Shown: positions 33,895-44,126, numbered from the stretch's first letter. The stretch: DNA of 64,000 nt from a bacterium (GCA_013823945.1 PNMZ01000007.1:1-64000), one strand, 5' to 3'. Translations and numbers: made by a program. The notes: generated by a model not told the origin, from the letters alone.

Positions 33895-33984
33895 GATTTC
33901 GATTTGGTAACCCGGCGGTCTCCTGGGAGATCCGTGGCTTTGCGTGATCTGGTTCGCACCAGTCGTGCCGTTTCACTCGAAGTC
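33895..33984 (-). promoter_or_regulatory. cyclic-di-GMP-I (GEMM-I) riboswitch in the flgM leader
   Basis: On the minus strand the conserved core reads GGCACGA, P2 hairpin CTGGT-GCGA-ACCAG with a GNRA tetraloop, then ACGCAAAGCCACGG, P3 hairpin TCTC-CCAG-GAGA, and CCGGGTTACC. These are the fixed elements of the GEMM-I aptamer (GNRA-capped P2, ACGCAAAGCC, GGGTTACC). P1 can form from GACTTCGAGT with the ATCGAAATC after the aptamer. The aptamer ends about 25 bases before the flgM GTG; no terminator hairpin is seen between, so control of translation is more likely. The ligand is inferred from the class. Confidence 0.82.
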
Positions 33985-34101
33985 TTTGCGTCCTGGTAAT
34001 GATTACGGGATGAAAACCGGAGAACTTTAGGGGCGGGGACGAGTTTTTTGAAAAAAAGTTGAGCGGGGGGCCTGGTGTAGAATGAGTGGAGAGAAACGAC
34101 G

Positions 34102-35298
34102 ATGATTCGATACCACCGATTGGGCGATCTACCGAAGAAGAAGCATATTCAGTTCCGGGATGAGGCGGGGAAATTGTACGCTGAGCAGTTGTTTAGTACG
34201 CATGGTTTTGATGGGCCGATGAGCACGATGTACCACATCAATTTGCCGACGGAGGTGAAGGCGTGGGAGGACATGGGAAGTGTGAAGCCGGTTTACTTGG
34301 ACGACGAGCCGTTGCGGCACCGTCACTTGAAGACGGCGGAAATGAAGCCAGAGGGGAATTTTGTGACGGGCCGGAAAGTCTTGATGGGTAATCAGGACTG
34401 CACTTGGGCGCAGGCTTTGGTCGCGGAGCCGATGCCTGAGAACCAGTTTTTTAAGAACACCGAAGCGGACGAAATTTTGTTCGTTCATGATGGTACGGGA
34501 ACCTTGGAGTCGATGTATGGTGATGTGGCGGTTCGACCGGGCGATTATGTGGTGGTGCCGAGGGGGACGATTTATCGGTTGAGTTTAGAAAGCTATCCGG
34601 TTCGGTTGGTTGTGATGGAGAGTTTTGGGCCGGTGAGTACGCCGAAGCGGTATAGGAATGCCTATGGTCAGATGTTGGAGCACGCTCCTTATAGTGAGCG
34701 TGATTTCCGGGCGCCTCATGAATTAAAGACTTATCGCGAGCGGGCGGATTATGAGGTGATTGTGCGGAGCCGGGGGCGGCACACGAAGTACACATATCCG
34801 TTCCATCCGTTTGACATTGTGGGTTGGGATGGGTTTGTTTATCCGGTAGCGTTTTCAATCCACGATTTTCAGCCCATTACGGGGGCGATTCATATGCCAC
34901 CGCCGATTCACCAGACGTTTGCCGCGCACGGTTTTGTGGTGTGTTCGTTCTGCCCGAGGGTTTTGGATTTCCATCCAGAGGCGATCAAGATTCCGTACAA
35001 CCACTCGAATGTTGACTCGGATGAGGTGCTTTATTACTGCAACGACAAGTTTGGGTCACGGAAAGGGATTCAAGAGGGTTCGATTACGTTGCACCCACTA
35101 GGGATTCCGCACGGGCCGCAGCCGGGGGCAGTAGAGGCAAGTATGCCGCACACGCATACGAATGAGCTTGCGGTGATGATGGATACATTCCGACCGTTGA
35201 AGTTGACGGCAGCGGCGGTGGGGATCGAGGATCCGAATTACTGGAAGAGTTGGCAGACGCCTACGGAAGGGAATGGGTTGGACGATCCGGGGCGGTAA
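34102..35298 (+). CDS. hmgA: homogentisate 1,2-dioxygenase
   Basis: 398-residue cupin-fold non-haem iron enzyme opening the homogentisate ring in tyrosine and phenylalanine breakdown. The conserved N-terminal part (YHRLGDLPKKKHIQFRD, EEL-like STHGFDGPMSTMYH) and the metal region PYNHSNVDSDEVLYY with HPLGIPHGPQPG provide candidate His/Glu/His ligands. It is somewhat shorter than the 430-450 residues of the eukaryotic and proteobacterial enzyme but matches the compact bacterial subgroup. GGAGA lies before the ATG. No other genes of the pathway (hpd, maiA, fahA) are adjacent. Confidence 0.88.
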   Translation: MIRYHRLGDLPKKKHIQFRDEAGKLYAEQLFSTHGFDGPMSTMYHINLPTEVKAWEDMGSVKPVYLDDEPLRHRHLKTAEMKPEGNFVTGRKVLMGNQDCTWAQALVAEPMPENQFFKNTEADEILFVHDGTGTLESMYGDVAVRPGDYVVVPRGTIYRLSLESYPVRLVVMESFGPVSTPKRYRNAYGQMLEHAPYSERDFRAPHELKTYRERADYEVIVRSRGRHTKYTYPFHPFDIVGWDGFVYPVAFSIHDFQPITGAIHMPPPIHQTFAAHGFVVCSFCPRVLDFHPEAIKIPYNHSNVDSDEVLYYCNDKFGSRKGIQEGSITLHPLGIPHGPQPGAVEASMPHTHTNELAVMMDTFRPLKLTAAAVGIEDPNYWKSWQTPTEGNGLDDPGR

Positions 35299-35392
35299 GG
35301 TCTCGATTTTCAATTTGACCTCTCGCTCAACCCTCCTCGATCAGGTGTAGGACAAGCTGTGTCCATCAAAATGGAGAGGGTCTCTTTTTGAG

Positions 35393-36802
35393 TTAGTACC
35401 GGGGTGGGATGTTGCGTCCGGAGCCGCCGCGGGAGGGGGTGAGGCCGAGGTCGCGGGGTTTGGAGAGTTCGAATTTGGGTTCCAGGTAGTCGTCGCGCCA
35501 CTTCATGGCGCGGATAATTTGGTATTCGAGCTTGGCGAGATCGCGGATTGATTTGATGTCGTAGCTGTAAGCGATGTTCTCGAGGATGGTGACGAGATCG
35601 CCGTATTTGCCCGTGTTGACTTTGCGGTCCATGAAGGTGGCCATTCCGGCTTCGGTGAGAATGAAGTCTTTGATGCGGGCGGTTGTAGGTTTGCCTTGGA
35701 AGTTGAAGGTGACGGTGTCGTTGGCAGGGTAGTACTGATCCATCGCGGTTTTGATTTGCGCGATGCGGAACGGTTCGCTCATCACTCCGGCGCGGACGAA
35801 GACGCTGGGATAGCGGCGGTTGGTGATGATTTCGGTGTTTGCGTCGGGGCCGATTTTCGGTTCACCGGTTTCGAGATTGAGAGCGACGAGTTCGCCTTTT
35901 GGGGTGACGTCGAGACCGTATTTTCGGAAATGGTTTTGGAAGTCGCCGGGGAATTGGGTCTTCATGCTGAGGAGGACTTGCCCAAGGGAGCCGGAACCGC
36001 CTTTGAGAGATGCGAATTGGATGAAACCGACGCTGACGAAGCCCGTGTCGTAAGTGTTGACACTTTCAAAACCGCCTTCGAGTGAGGAAACGGCGGAGAA
36101 TATCCGAAAAGATGAGTCATCGAGTCCGGCTTTGGTGAAGAGGGGACGGAGTTGTTTGAGACGGGGTCGAATGGGAGTGCCAGGATCCATGACACCTTCG
36201 CTAAATCGGTAGTAAGCATATTTGCGGCGGATGGGGACGTTGTCGTTGGCGGTATGGATGTAGTCGCCGAAATCGGTGAGGTATTGGCGTGGGGTAACGG
36301 CGGTGACAAAACGAGGAGGGTCTCCAGCGAGTTCAAGAAGATCGGCGGGGATGGGGCCGGGATCTGCGGCGGGTTTTAGAGTCGGGGCTGGGGCAGAGCC
36401 ATTTGTTTCTTCTTTGTTCTTGCTGTAGGCTTCGAGGGCGGCGGTGTATTCATCCCAGGAGTAGCGGCCCTCGATCCAGGCGTCCCATTGCTTTTGACGG
36501 TCGTTGAGGGCTTCGGGGGTTTTGCCGGGGACGACTTTTCCGGCGTTTCCGCGCGCGCGGAAGTAGTTGAGAAGCCAAGTTGACCCATCGGGGGTTTGGC
36601 GGGGAGCGTAGGGGCCATTGATTTCTGAACCGGGGAGGAAGGTAACGACATGGCGACCCGATTTACTCCAGAATTTCTTGATGGAGCTGATTTCCTGTTC
36701 GGTGAAGAGGGTGGTTTGAGGGCTGAAGAAACTGGGGACGGCCGTGATGGTAACGATGCTGGCAAGGGCCAGGGCGGTGATTTTGGGAGTAAGCGACGAC
36801 AT
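35393..36802 (-). CDS. secreted lysozyme-like protein, paralogue A
   Basis: 469 residues with an N-terminal signal/anchor (ITALALASIVTITAVPSFF). The N-terminal region (about 30-150) starts with LFTEQEISSIKKFWS and is shared with the next gene. The central domain (about 180-330) contains SAVSSLEGGFESVNTYDTG followed by SVGFIQFASLKGGSGSL and FRKYGLDV; Glu in EGGF is a candidate catalytic acid as in lysozyme-superfamily muramidases or chitosanases. The C-terminus is basic and Gly/Arg/Pro-rich. The neighbouring gene is a paralogue, so a duplication is evident. Enzymatic activity on peptidoglycan is inference; I cannot place it in a named family. Confidence 0.65.
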   Translation of the reverse strand: MSSLTPKITALALASIVTITAVPSFFSPQTTLFTEQEISSIKKFWSKSGRHVVTFLPGSEINGPYAPRQTPDGSTWLLNYFRARGNAGKVVPGKTPEALNDRQKQWDAWIEGRYSWDEYTAALEAYSKNKEETNGSAPAPTLKPAADPGPIPADLLELAGDPPRFVTAVTPRQYLTDFGDYIHTANDNVPIRRKYAYYRFSEGVMDPGTPIRPRLKQLRPLFTKAGLDDSSFRIFSAVSSLEGGFESVNTYDTGFVSVGFIQFASLKGGSGSLGQVLLSMKTQFPGDFQNHFRKYGLDVTPKGELVALNLETGEPKIGPDANTEIITNRRYPSVFVRAGVMSEPFRIAQIKTAMDQYYPANDTVTFNFQGKPTTARIKDFILTEAGMATFMDRKVNTGKYGDLVTILENIAYSYDIKSIRDLAKLEYQIIRAMKWRDDYLEPKFELSKPRDLGLTPSRGGSGRNIPPRY

Positions 36803-36870
36803 TCTGGTTCCTTCCTTTCAATATTGTAGTAGAAACGCCGGGCGAGGAAGAGGGTTACGGGAGAAAGTTT

Positions 36871-38427
36871 TTATCCGCCGGGGATGGTGATCGGACCGGC
36901 AGGGGCGGTGGGTGTGGGTTCTTTAGGAACAGCAGCGGGAGGCTGGGCTTTGGGGTCGGCAGGTTTTGGTTGGTTGGAAGCGACACGACCAGACTGGGTG
37001 GGGTCGAAGGGAGCCACAGATTCGTCGGGCGTTCGCTGGATTTCGTTGCGGCGACCGATGGATCCGGCTTGGGTTGGGTTTCCGGTTGGTGTTCCGGCGA
37101 TTTGATTGGCTGGTCTTCGGGGGCCAGTTTCGGTGGTCGGTTGAGAGAGGGTTGCAACGCTGAGGAAATCGTGCCGGTAAGCGAGACGAGTGATTGCGTC
37201 ACGTTCTAGACTGTTCAGTTCAGAAACAGATGTGATATTGTTCTCTCGGGCTAAGCTTGACAAAACGTCGGATGTTGGGTCAATTGAGCCTCGGTTGACC
37301 AATCGGTCCATAAGGGTGGCGATTCCGGCTTCGGTTTGGAAAAGTTGACTGATTGGTACAGAGAAAGATTTTCCGTTGAGGGTCACGGGAACTGAGAGAG
37401 CGAGAGGGTTGTAGGTGCGGGCGAGGAGCTTGATTTGAGCGGTTCGAAAATTGGTGCTGAGTTTGGCGGCGCGCTGAAAGACGGCGGTGAGTCGCTTATC
37501 TTGGACGATGACTCGGACGGCGTCGGAACCTGAGTTTTCGAATCCGCTCGTGGGATCAATGACGCTGAGACGCCCGTCGGGTGCAACATCAATGCCGTAT
37601 TTGCGGAAGTTTGTGCTGAACTCGGCGGGATGGGAGGAGCGGTAGTTTTGGAGGAGTTGAGCGAGGCTTCCTCGTCCGGTTGTGAGACTGGCGAATTGGA
37701 TGATTCCGATGGAGATTCCGCCCGTGTCGTAGGTGTTGATGGTGTCAAATCCGCCTTCGAGTTGAGCGACGGCAAGGAGGGGTTTGTGGAGGATTTCGGG
37801 GAGTTTGGCTTGGCGGGCGAGAACGGTGAGTTCGTTGGCGGTCGGAGGGGTGCTGCTGCTGACGACTCCGGTGGCACTGCGGAGGAACGGGTATTTGCGG
37901 GGGACGTCGACGCCTTCTTCGTAGATGGCGACGAATCCGTCGAAGCTAACGGTGATCTTTTGGGGTCGGTGGACGAGGAAGAAGGGCGGCGGATCACTTG
38001 CGAGGGCTTTGAGATCGGCGGGGGTGGGAGTGATGGGGCGACTGACGGGTCCCTCGTTGGGTGATTGGCTGAGATCGGCGTTCATCCAAGCGGCGACGGA
38101 CATGGCCCAGGCGTAGTCTTGGTTGTATTGGGTGTCGATGTAGGTGTCCCACTCTTTGTGGCGGGGTTGGCGGGCGACGGGGAGGCGGGTCGGGATGAGG
38201 GGTTGGCCCGGGTCGCGCTGTTTGTACATCTGGTGCAGCCATGCGGAGGCGGCGGGAGAATAGACCGGTTGGAACGGCTCGGAGGGGTTGAGATCTTCGG
38301 ATCGGTATCGGTCGGGTGAGTTCCAATATGCGACAAGGCGGGTGGATTCTTGCTCAGTGAAGATGCCAGCGGGCCGCTCGGCGGGAAGGTTGCCGAGAGT
38401 GATGGCGAGAATGATGCTAGAAACCAT
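36871..38427 (-). CDS. secreted lysozyme-like protein, paralogue B
   Basis: 518 residues, signal-like N-terminus (MVSSIILAITLGNLPAE), then IFTEQESTRLVAYWNSPDRY equivalent to paralogue A. The core motif AVAQLEGGFDTINTYDTG, SIGIIQFASLTTGRGSL and FRKYGIDV is conserved between the two proteins while the rest has diverged, pointing to a shared active or binding site. The last 90 residues are Pro/Thr/Gln-rich, a likely wall-spanning or disordered tail. It is 68 bases upstream of paralogue A and read in the same direction, and lies downstream of atpD-atpC. Function is inferred as cell-wall hydrolysis or binding. Confidence 0.65.
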   Translation of the reverse strand: MVSSIILAITLGNLPAERPAGIFTEQESTRLVAYWNSPDRYRSEDLNPSEPFQPVYSPAASAWLHQMYKQRDPGQPLIPTRLPVARQPRHKEWDTYIDTQYNQDYAWAMSVAAWMNADLSQSPNEGPVSRPITPTPADLKALASDPPPFFLVHRPQKITVSFDGFVAIYEEGVDVPRKYPFLRSATGVVSSSTPPTANELTVLARQAKLPEILHKPLLAVAQLEGGFDTINTYDTGGISIGIIQFASLTTGRGSLAQLLQNYRSSHPAEFSTNFRKYGIDVAPDGRLSVIDPTSGFENSGSDAVRVIVQDKRLTAVFQRAAKLSTNFRTAQIKLLARTYNPLALSVPVTLNGKSFSVPISQLFQTEAGIATLMDRLVNRGSIDPTSDVLSSLARENNITSVSELNSLERDAITRLAYRHDFLSVATLSQPTTETGPRRPANQIAGTPTGNPTQAGSIGRRNEIQRTPDESVAPFDPTQSGRVASNQPKPADPKAQPPAAVPKEPTPTAPAGPITIPGG

Positions 38428-38509
38428 GAGCGGTTATCCTTTTGGACGTTGTGACGGTGAGAAAGGTTAAGGGATTCCTGGGAAGCTGGTGGGATTCCCA
38501 GGATAGTTC

Positions 38510-38914
38510 TTACTTTTTGCGTGCAAGTTGGAGTCTTGCGGTGGCTTTTTCGACTTCGTGCATCGCTTCGGTGACCGTCATGCTGCTTGCTTCTCCGCGG
38601 AGGGCCTTTTTGGCTTCTTCGAGGTCGGCTTCGGCTTGGGCGAGGTCAACTTCGGATGAGCGGACGGCATCTTGGGCAAGGACGATGGCGGAAGTTCCGG
38701 AAGTTTCGAGGAAGCCTCCGGAAATGCTGACGAAGTGGAGTTGGTTTTTGGCGTCGGTGTATGTGATGAGGCCAGGTTTGAGGGCTACGAGCATGGGCTC
38801 ATGGTTGCTCCAAATTCCGAGATAGCCGTAAACGGCGGGGAAAGTGGATGCGCTGACTTCGTCTTCGAAGACAGTTCGGTCGGGAGCGACCACGGAGAGC
38901 TTGTAGGTTGCCAC
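38510..38914 (-). CDS. atpC: ATP synthase F1 subunit epsilon
   Basis: 134 residues. The N-terminal beta-sandwich starts YKLSVVAPDRTVFEDEVSAS and contains the signature GYLGIWSNHEPML; the C-terminal two-helix hairpin (about 90-134, Ala/Glu/Lys-rich) is the regulatory arm that can inhibit ATP hydrolysis. It follows atpD by six bases on the same strand. Normal length for bacterial epsilon. Confidence 0.95.
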   Translation of the reverse strand: MATYKLSVVAPDRTVFEDEVSASTFPAVYGYLGIWSNHEPMLVALKPGLITYTDAKNQLHFVSISGGFLETSGTSAIVLAQDAVRSSEVDLAQAEADLEEAKKALRGEASSMTVTEAMHEVEKATARLQLARKK

Positions 38915-38920
38915 TTTGGA

Positions 38921-40387
<1,467 letters not shown>

Positions 40388-40484
40388 TCAGGTTCGAAAA
40401 GGGGGTGGCGAACCGGGTGGGAGTATACCTATGGGTTTGTTGGACCCGGGCGGGTCCGGGGTTTGGTTTTTTGGGGAGTTTGGC

Positions 40485-40534
40485 GGTTTCCGTTTGGGGC
40501 AGACGAGGGCTTGGCCTTGGGCCAAACGGAAACC
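40485..40534. repeat. inverted repeat with 13-bp perfect arms
   Basis: GGTTTCCGTTTGG (40485-40497) and CCAAACGGAAACC (40522-40534) surround a 24-base GC-rich loop in the gap between atpD and the DUF1003 gene. No T-run follows on either strand, so it is not a standard terminator, though its place just after the DUF1003 stop would suit one. A second small hairpin (GGACCCG-GGC-GGGTCC-like) lies at 40442-40457. Confidence 0.6.
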
Positions 40535-40540
40535 AGGGGA

Positions 40541-41230
40541 TTAGGTTCGGTTTTGAATTTTTTGCAGGATTTCGAGTTGAGCCTCTTGGAAGTCCATGAG
40601 AGTGTGCATTTGTGAGCGGAGGAGGTGATCCATTTTTTCGTGGAGGGTGCGGATTTCCAGTTCGGATTTTAGGTTAACCATGTAATCGTTTTCGGAGCGT
40701 TGTCGGTCTTTGGCTTCTTTACGGTTCTGGCTCATCATGATGATGGGGGCTTGGAGGGCAGCGATGCAGCTGAGGACGAGGTTGAGGAGAATGAATGGGT
40801 AGGGATCGAAGTGCTGTTGGGTGAGAGCGACAGAATTGAAGATAATCCAGATCACCAGGATGCCGAGGAATGAAAGGATGAAGGCCCACGACCCGCCAAA
40901 CGATGCAACTTTGTCGGAAATTTTTTGGCCGACGGTCAGAGTTTCATCAATTGTTGCGGGGGAGACGGCGATGGTCTCTCGGTCGTGAAGGGTTTGGATG
41001 ACTCGTTTTTCGAGCGACGTGAGTTCGCGTTGATTATTTTTGAGTTGATAGGCGAATGATTCGGTGCGGGCAGATTCGAAGCATGCGAGGCAAATGTGGT
41101 CTTCTTCGTTAATTTGGGGGGTATGGAATTGGATGGATGTGCGAAGAGATTGGCTGAGGGCTGAGTAGGGAATTGTTTGGATTTCAGGTTGGGTTTGGTG
41201 ACAGATAGGGCAGGTTTGAGTGTTGGGCAT
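40541..41230 (-). CDS. DUF1003 membrane protein with N-terminal zinc-binding motif
   Basis: 229 residues. The N-terminus has CPIC (C7, C10) and CLAC (C47, C50), a probable zinc site. The DUF1003 part (about 90-215) contains KVASFGGSWAFILSFLGILV, two membrane helices, APIIMMSQNRKEAKDRQRSE and a cytoplasmic coiled-coil-like C-terminus (LEIRTLHEKMDHLL). DUF1003 proteins are widespread and of unknown role. Monocistronic and divergent from pspA. Confidence 0.88.
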   Translation of the reverse strand: MPNTQTCPICHQTQPEIQTIPYSALSQSLRTSIQFHTPQINEEDHICLACFESARTESFAYQLKNNQRELTSLEKRVIQTLHDRETIAVSPATIDETLTVGQKISDKVASFGGSWAFILSFLGILVIWIIFNSVALTQQHFDPYPFILLNLVLSCIAALQAPIIMMSQNRKEAKDRQRSENDYMVNLKSELEIRTLHEKMDHLLRSQMHTLMDFQEAQLEILQKIQNRT

Positions 41231-41357
41231 GGGCTTAATTTTGTTCCTCTACACGGTGTATCAGAGAAATGGGTTGATTGATTTGGAATTAGGTCAGATG
41301 TTTATGCCGAGGGCTTTGGTTCCGGGTCTGGTGCAACGTGGCATGGAACGTGACGTG

Positions 41358-41363
41358 TATAAT
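41358..41363 (+). promoter_or_regulatory. candidate -10 box (TATAAT) for the pspA-like gene
   Basis: A perfect TATAAT lies 35 bases before the start codon; no convincing -35 hexamer is found at 16-18 bases upstream. Confidence 0.35.
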
Positions 41364-41398
41364 TGCGACTGACCGAAATTGGTCTGGACTGAGCACTT

Positions 41399-42169
41399 AT
41401 GAAGCGATTTTTTGCATGGTTGCGCGCGCTGTTTGGCCGCACGATGGACAGCTTGGAGGATCCGGAGATTATGCTGGATCAGGCCCGCCGTGACATGCAG
41501 AGTACGTTGACGGCAAACCGGGAGAAGGCCGTTCAGGCGATCACTCAGCGGAATCGTTTGCAGCAGATGCTTGACGAAGCGACTAAGAAGTCGGCGCAAT
41601 TGGAAGCCCAGGCAAGCACAGCTTTGCGGCAGGGGAACCGGGAGTTGGCGAAGCAGTTTTTGCGCGAGAAGGCCAGCAATGATGCGACGCTTGAGACTTT
41701 GAAGACCACTCTCGCTCAGGCGGCGGAGACAGTTGACCAGGTCAAGGTTGCAATCAAGCGACAGGAAGAAGAGGTCAAGAAGAAAGCAGCGGAGGCTTTG
41801 GCATTGAAGGCGCAGTGGAAACAAGCGCAGATTCAAGAAAGTATCGGCAAGGCATTGGAAGGGCTGACCTTTGAGAACGAGTATGAGGGGAGCTTTGCTT
41901 CGGCTAGGGATAAGATTAAGGACAAGCAGGCTTCGGCAAATGCGCGTAACGAGATGATGGCGGGCTCAATTCAAGGGAAGATGATGGAGATGGAAGATGC
42001 CACAATGGACTACGCGGCGGAAGAAGAGCTAAAGAAGCTAGAAGAGAAGTTGGGCTTGGGTGCGCCGGAGATTCAGAACGTGGCGACGACTTCAACCGAC
42101 GATTTGGATGCGCAATTGGATCAGCTTGAGAAGCGGCTTGGGAATAGTTCGGACGGTTCGTCGAGCTAA
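41399..42169 (+). CDS. PspA/IM30 family membrane-remodelling protein
   Basis: 256 residues of ESCRT-III-like coiled coil that would bind stressed inner membranes. The N-terminal amphipathic helix region (MKRFFAWLRALFGRTMDSLE) followed by DPEIMLDQARRDM is the PspA/IM30 signature; heptad-rich helices occupy about 25-220, and the C-terminus (DDLDAQLDQLEKRLG) resembles the extra Vipp1/LiaH-type helix. No pspF, pspB or pspC is near and no sigma-54 site is convincing. A strong terminator follows. Confidence 0.93.
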   Translation: MKRFFAWLRALFGRTMDSLEDPEIMLDQARRDMQSTLTANREKAVQAITQRNRLQQMLDEATKKSAQLEAQASTALRQGNRELAKQFLREKASNDATLETLKTTLAQAAETVDQVKVAIKRQEEEVKKKAAEALALKAQWKQAQIQESIGKALEGLTFENEYEGSFASARDKIKDKQASANARNEMMAGSIQGKMMEMEDATMDYAAEEELKKLEEKLGLGAPEIQNVATTSTDDLDAQLDQLEKRLGNSSDGSSS

Positions 42170-42184
42170 AACTTTTAAGTTGCG

Positions 42185-42221
42185 AATGCCCTCAAACCAG
42201 TCTGGGTTGAGGGCATTTTTT
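42185..42221 (+). terminator. rho-independent terminator after the pspA-like gene
   Basis: Stem AATGCCCTCAAACC / GGGTTGAGGGCATT with a five-base loop, followed by T6. The convergent SDR gene ends directly beyond it. Confidence 0.88.
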
Positions 42222-42231
42222 ATCATAAGGA

Positions 42232-43098
42232 CTAATTTTTGAGCGTTGTGAATTCCACCATTCCCATTGCTTCGACCAGTTTTGCGTCGTGTTCCATATC
42301 CGACTTGTTGCGATCGGCAACTCCGAAATCGAGCCCGGCGGTCGTTCTGAAGGGTCGGGTGCCGGGGGCCAAATTGACCAGGTTTTGGAAGACCTCGACA
42401 ACGATGGCGGGATCGGTCGGGGCCTCGGAATTGGCAAAGATATCTTCGAAGTTCTTGGTCATTCCTACTAATGTTTGAGGAATGATTTCGGGATATGAGT
42501 TGATTCGATCCTGGTCACTTGGTTGCGGGGATTGTCCAAAGAGTTCAGTGGCGAAGGGGCCAGGTTCGACGACGGTGAAATCTATTCCACATTGGGCGAG
42601 TTCATTGCGGAGCCCTAATGTGTAGCCTTCCAAGGCCCACTTGCTGGCATGGTAGACGCCGAAGAATGGCAAGCCAAATCGTCCGGCAACGCTACTGACG
42701 TTAATGAAGAGTCCAGATCCTGCTTCCCTCATGGCAGGAAGGAAGGCGCGGGTCACTCTGTGAACTCCAACTACGTTGACATCAAGTTGACGTGTCAGGT
42801 CTTCGGGAGTGAATGCCTCGGTAACTCCGACGAACATTTGGCCAGCGTTGTTGATGACGACGTCAGGGGTTGCGATGGCAAGGATTGATTTGGCTGCATT
42901 GTTGACGCTTTCCTCGCTTGATACATCCATTTCGACCACGTGGATGTTAGGTAAAGCGGAGAGTTCTTCGGCGGCAGCTTTATTTTTTGAAGTGGTGTTT
43001 CGCATTGTCGCGAAGACGGTATGGCCATCGGCGGAGAATTTTTCGGCGGCAAGTTTGCCGAATCCGGAGCTGCACCCGGTAATTAGAATGTTCTTCAT
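42232..43098 (-). CDS. short-chain dehydrogenase/reductase (SDR), classical type
   Basis: 288-residue NAD(P)-dependent oxidoreductase. The cofactor motif TGCSSGFGK, NNAG (VVINNAGQMF), catalytic Ser in INVSSVAGRFG and YxxxK in YHASKWALEG are present. The C-terminal substrate loop FGQSPQPSDQDRINSYPE is variable. Sequence style resembles SDRs of the 17-beta-hydroxysteroid/retinol-type group with unknown small-molecule substrates. AAGGA precedes the ATG. It stands alone between pspA and apbE genes and ends 10 bases from the pspA terminator. Confidence 0.9.
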   Translation of the reverse strand: MKNILITGCSSGFGKLAAEKFSADGHTVFATMRNTTSKNKAAAEELSALPNIHVVEMDVSSEESVNNAAKSILAIATPDVVINNAGQMFVGVTEAFTPEDLTRQLDVNVVGVHRVTRAFLPAMREAGSGLFINVSSVAGRFGLPFFGVYHASKWALEGYTLGLRNELAQCGIDFTVVEPGPFATELFGQSPQPSDQDRINSYPEIIPQTLVGMTKNFEDIFANSEAPTDPAIVVEVFQNLVNLAPGTRPFRTTAGLDFGVADRNKSDMEHDAKLVEAMGMVEFTTLKN

Positions 43099-43238
43099 GG
43101 AGTTGTTTCCTTGGATAGATCATACTCGGCGTTCGATTTTGATCAAGTTATCTCCAAGTCATTTCATAGTTTCTTGATGATTCCTAGCGAGGATACGGTT
43201 CTTTGTGTTCAGTTGATTTCGATAAACTGAGTTGGGTT

Positions 43239-44126
43239 ATGATTGCTTTAGCGTTGGCGATGATGGGAGCGGTTCATTTGGAGCGGTTTACATTTACGGA
43301 GGTTCACATGGGGGGCGAGTTCCGGTTGACATTTTATGCAAATGATGCAGCAAAAGCGGAGCGGGCAGCGAAAGGGGCTTACGGGAGGATTGCCGAACTT
43401 GAGCAGATCATGAGCGATTATCGCCCGAGCAGCGAGGTTCGGGGATTGGTTTTTGGTGGGAGTCAGCCGGTCTCTCGGGAGCTGTTCGAGGTTTTGGCAA
43501 TGGCTCAGGAGATCAGCGTTCGAACGGATGGAGCGTTTGATGTGACGGCAGGGCCGGTGGTGAAGTTGTGGCGGAATGCACGTGCCACGGGGCGGTTGCC
43601 GGGAGCGATTGAATTGGCGCAAGCGCGGAGTTTGGTGGGTTGGCAGAACGTGAAGTTGGACGCGAAGTATCGTTCGGTGACAATTTCGCGGGACGGGGTA
43701 TTGATTGATTTGGGCGGGATTGCGAAGGGGTATGCGTGCGATGAGGCGGTGCGAATTTTGGGGAGTTATGGGGTGAAGTCGGCGATCGTGCAGGCTGGGG
43801 GTGATATTGTATTGGGCGATGCTCCGCCGGGGGCTGACGGCTGGCCGGTTCGGATTCCAGGAGAGGAAGAATCGCGGGTTTTGGCGAATTGTGCGGTGAG
43901 CACGAGCGGGGATACGGAGCAGTTTATTGAGGTTGATGGAGTGCGTTACTCGCACATTGTTGATCCCAGGACAGGGGTTGGGTTAACCAATCGGGTGATG
44001 GCAACGGTGATTGCGGATCGGGGATTGGTGAGTGATCCTTTGGCGACGGCATTTTGTGTGATGGGTCGGGCGGGGGTGAGTACGGCGCGGGATTTTGGGG
44101 TGAGCTTGGTTTTGTCGGTGGAATAG
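43239..44126 (+). CDS. apbE: FAD:protein FMN transferase
   Basis: 295-residue ApbE-family flavin transferase that attaches FMN covalently to a Thr/Ser of target proteins in the periplasm. The N-terminus is hydrophobic (MIALALAMMGAVHLE) and may be a signal. Motifs: IAELEQIMSDYRPSSEV, TDGAFDVTAGPVVKLW, VLIDLGGIAKGYACD (FAD-binding), GGDIVLGD and STSGDTEQF with HIVDPRTG, which provides metal ligands. The ATG at 43239 is preferred over a TTG at 43203. No Nqr/Rnf target genes are in the window, so the substrate protein is encoded elsewhere. Confidence 0.93.
   Translation: MIALALAMMGAVHLERFTFTEVHMGGEFRLTFYANDAAKAERAAKGAYGRIAELEQIMSDYRPSSEVRGLVFGGSQPVSRELFEVLAMAQEISVRTDGAFDVTAGPVVKLWRNARATGRLPGAIELAQARSLVGWQNVKLDAKYRSVTISRDGVLIDLGGIAKGYACDEAVRILGSYGVKSAIVQAGGDIVLGDAPPGADGWPVRIPGEEESRVLANCAVSTSGDTEQFIEVDGVRYSHIVDPRTGVGLTNRVMATVIADRGLVSDPLATAFCVMGRAGVSTARDFGVSLVLSVE

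Noticed and set aside
40442-40475. GC hairpin followed by GGTTTTTT as a + strand terminator
   Set aside because: No + strand gene ends nearby; the adjacent genes are on the other strand.
41339-41366. TGGCAT...TTGC as a sigma-54 promoter for the pspA-like gene
   Set aside because: The spacing between the two elements is far too long for -24/-12, and no pspF-like activator is present.
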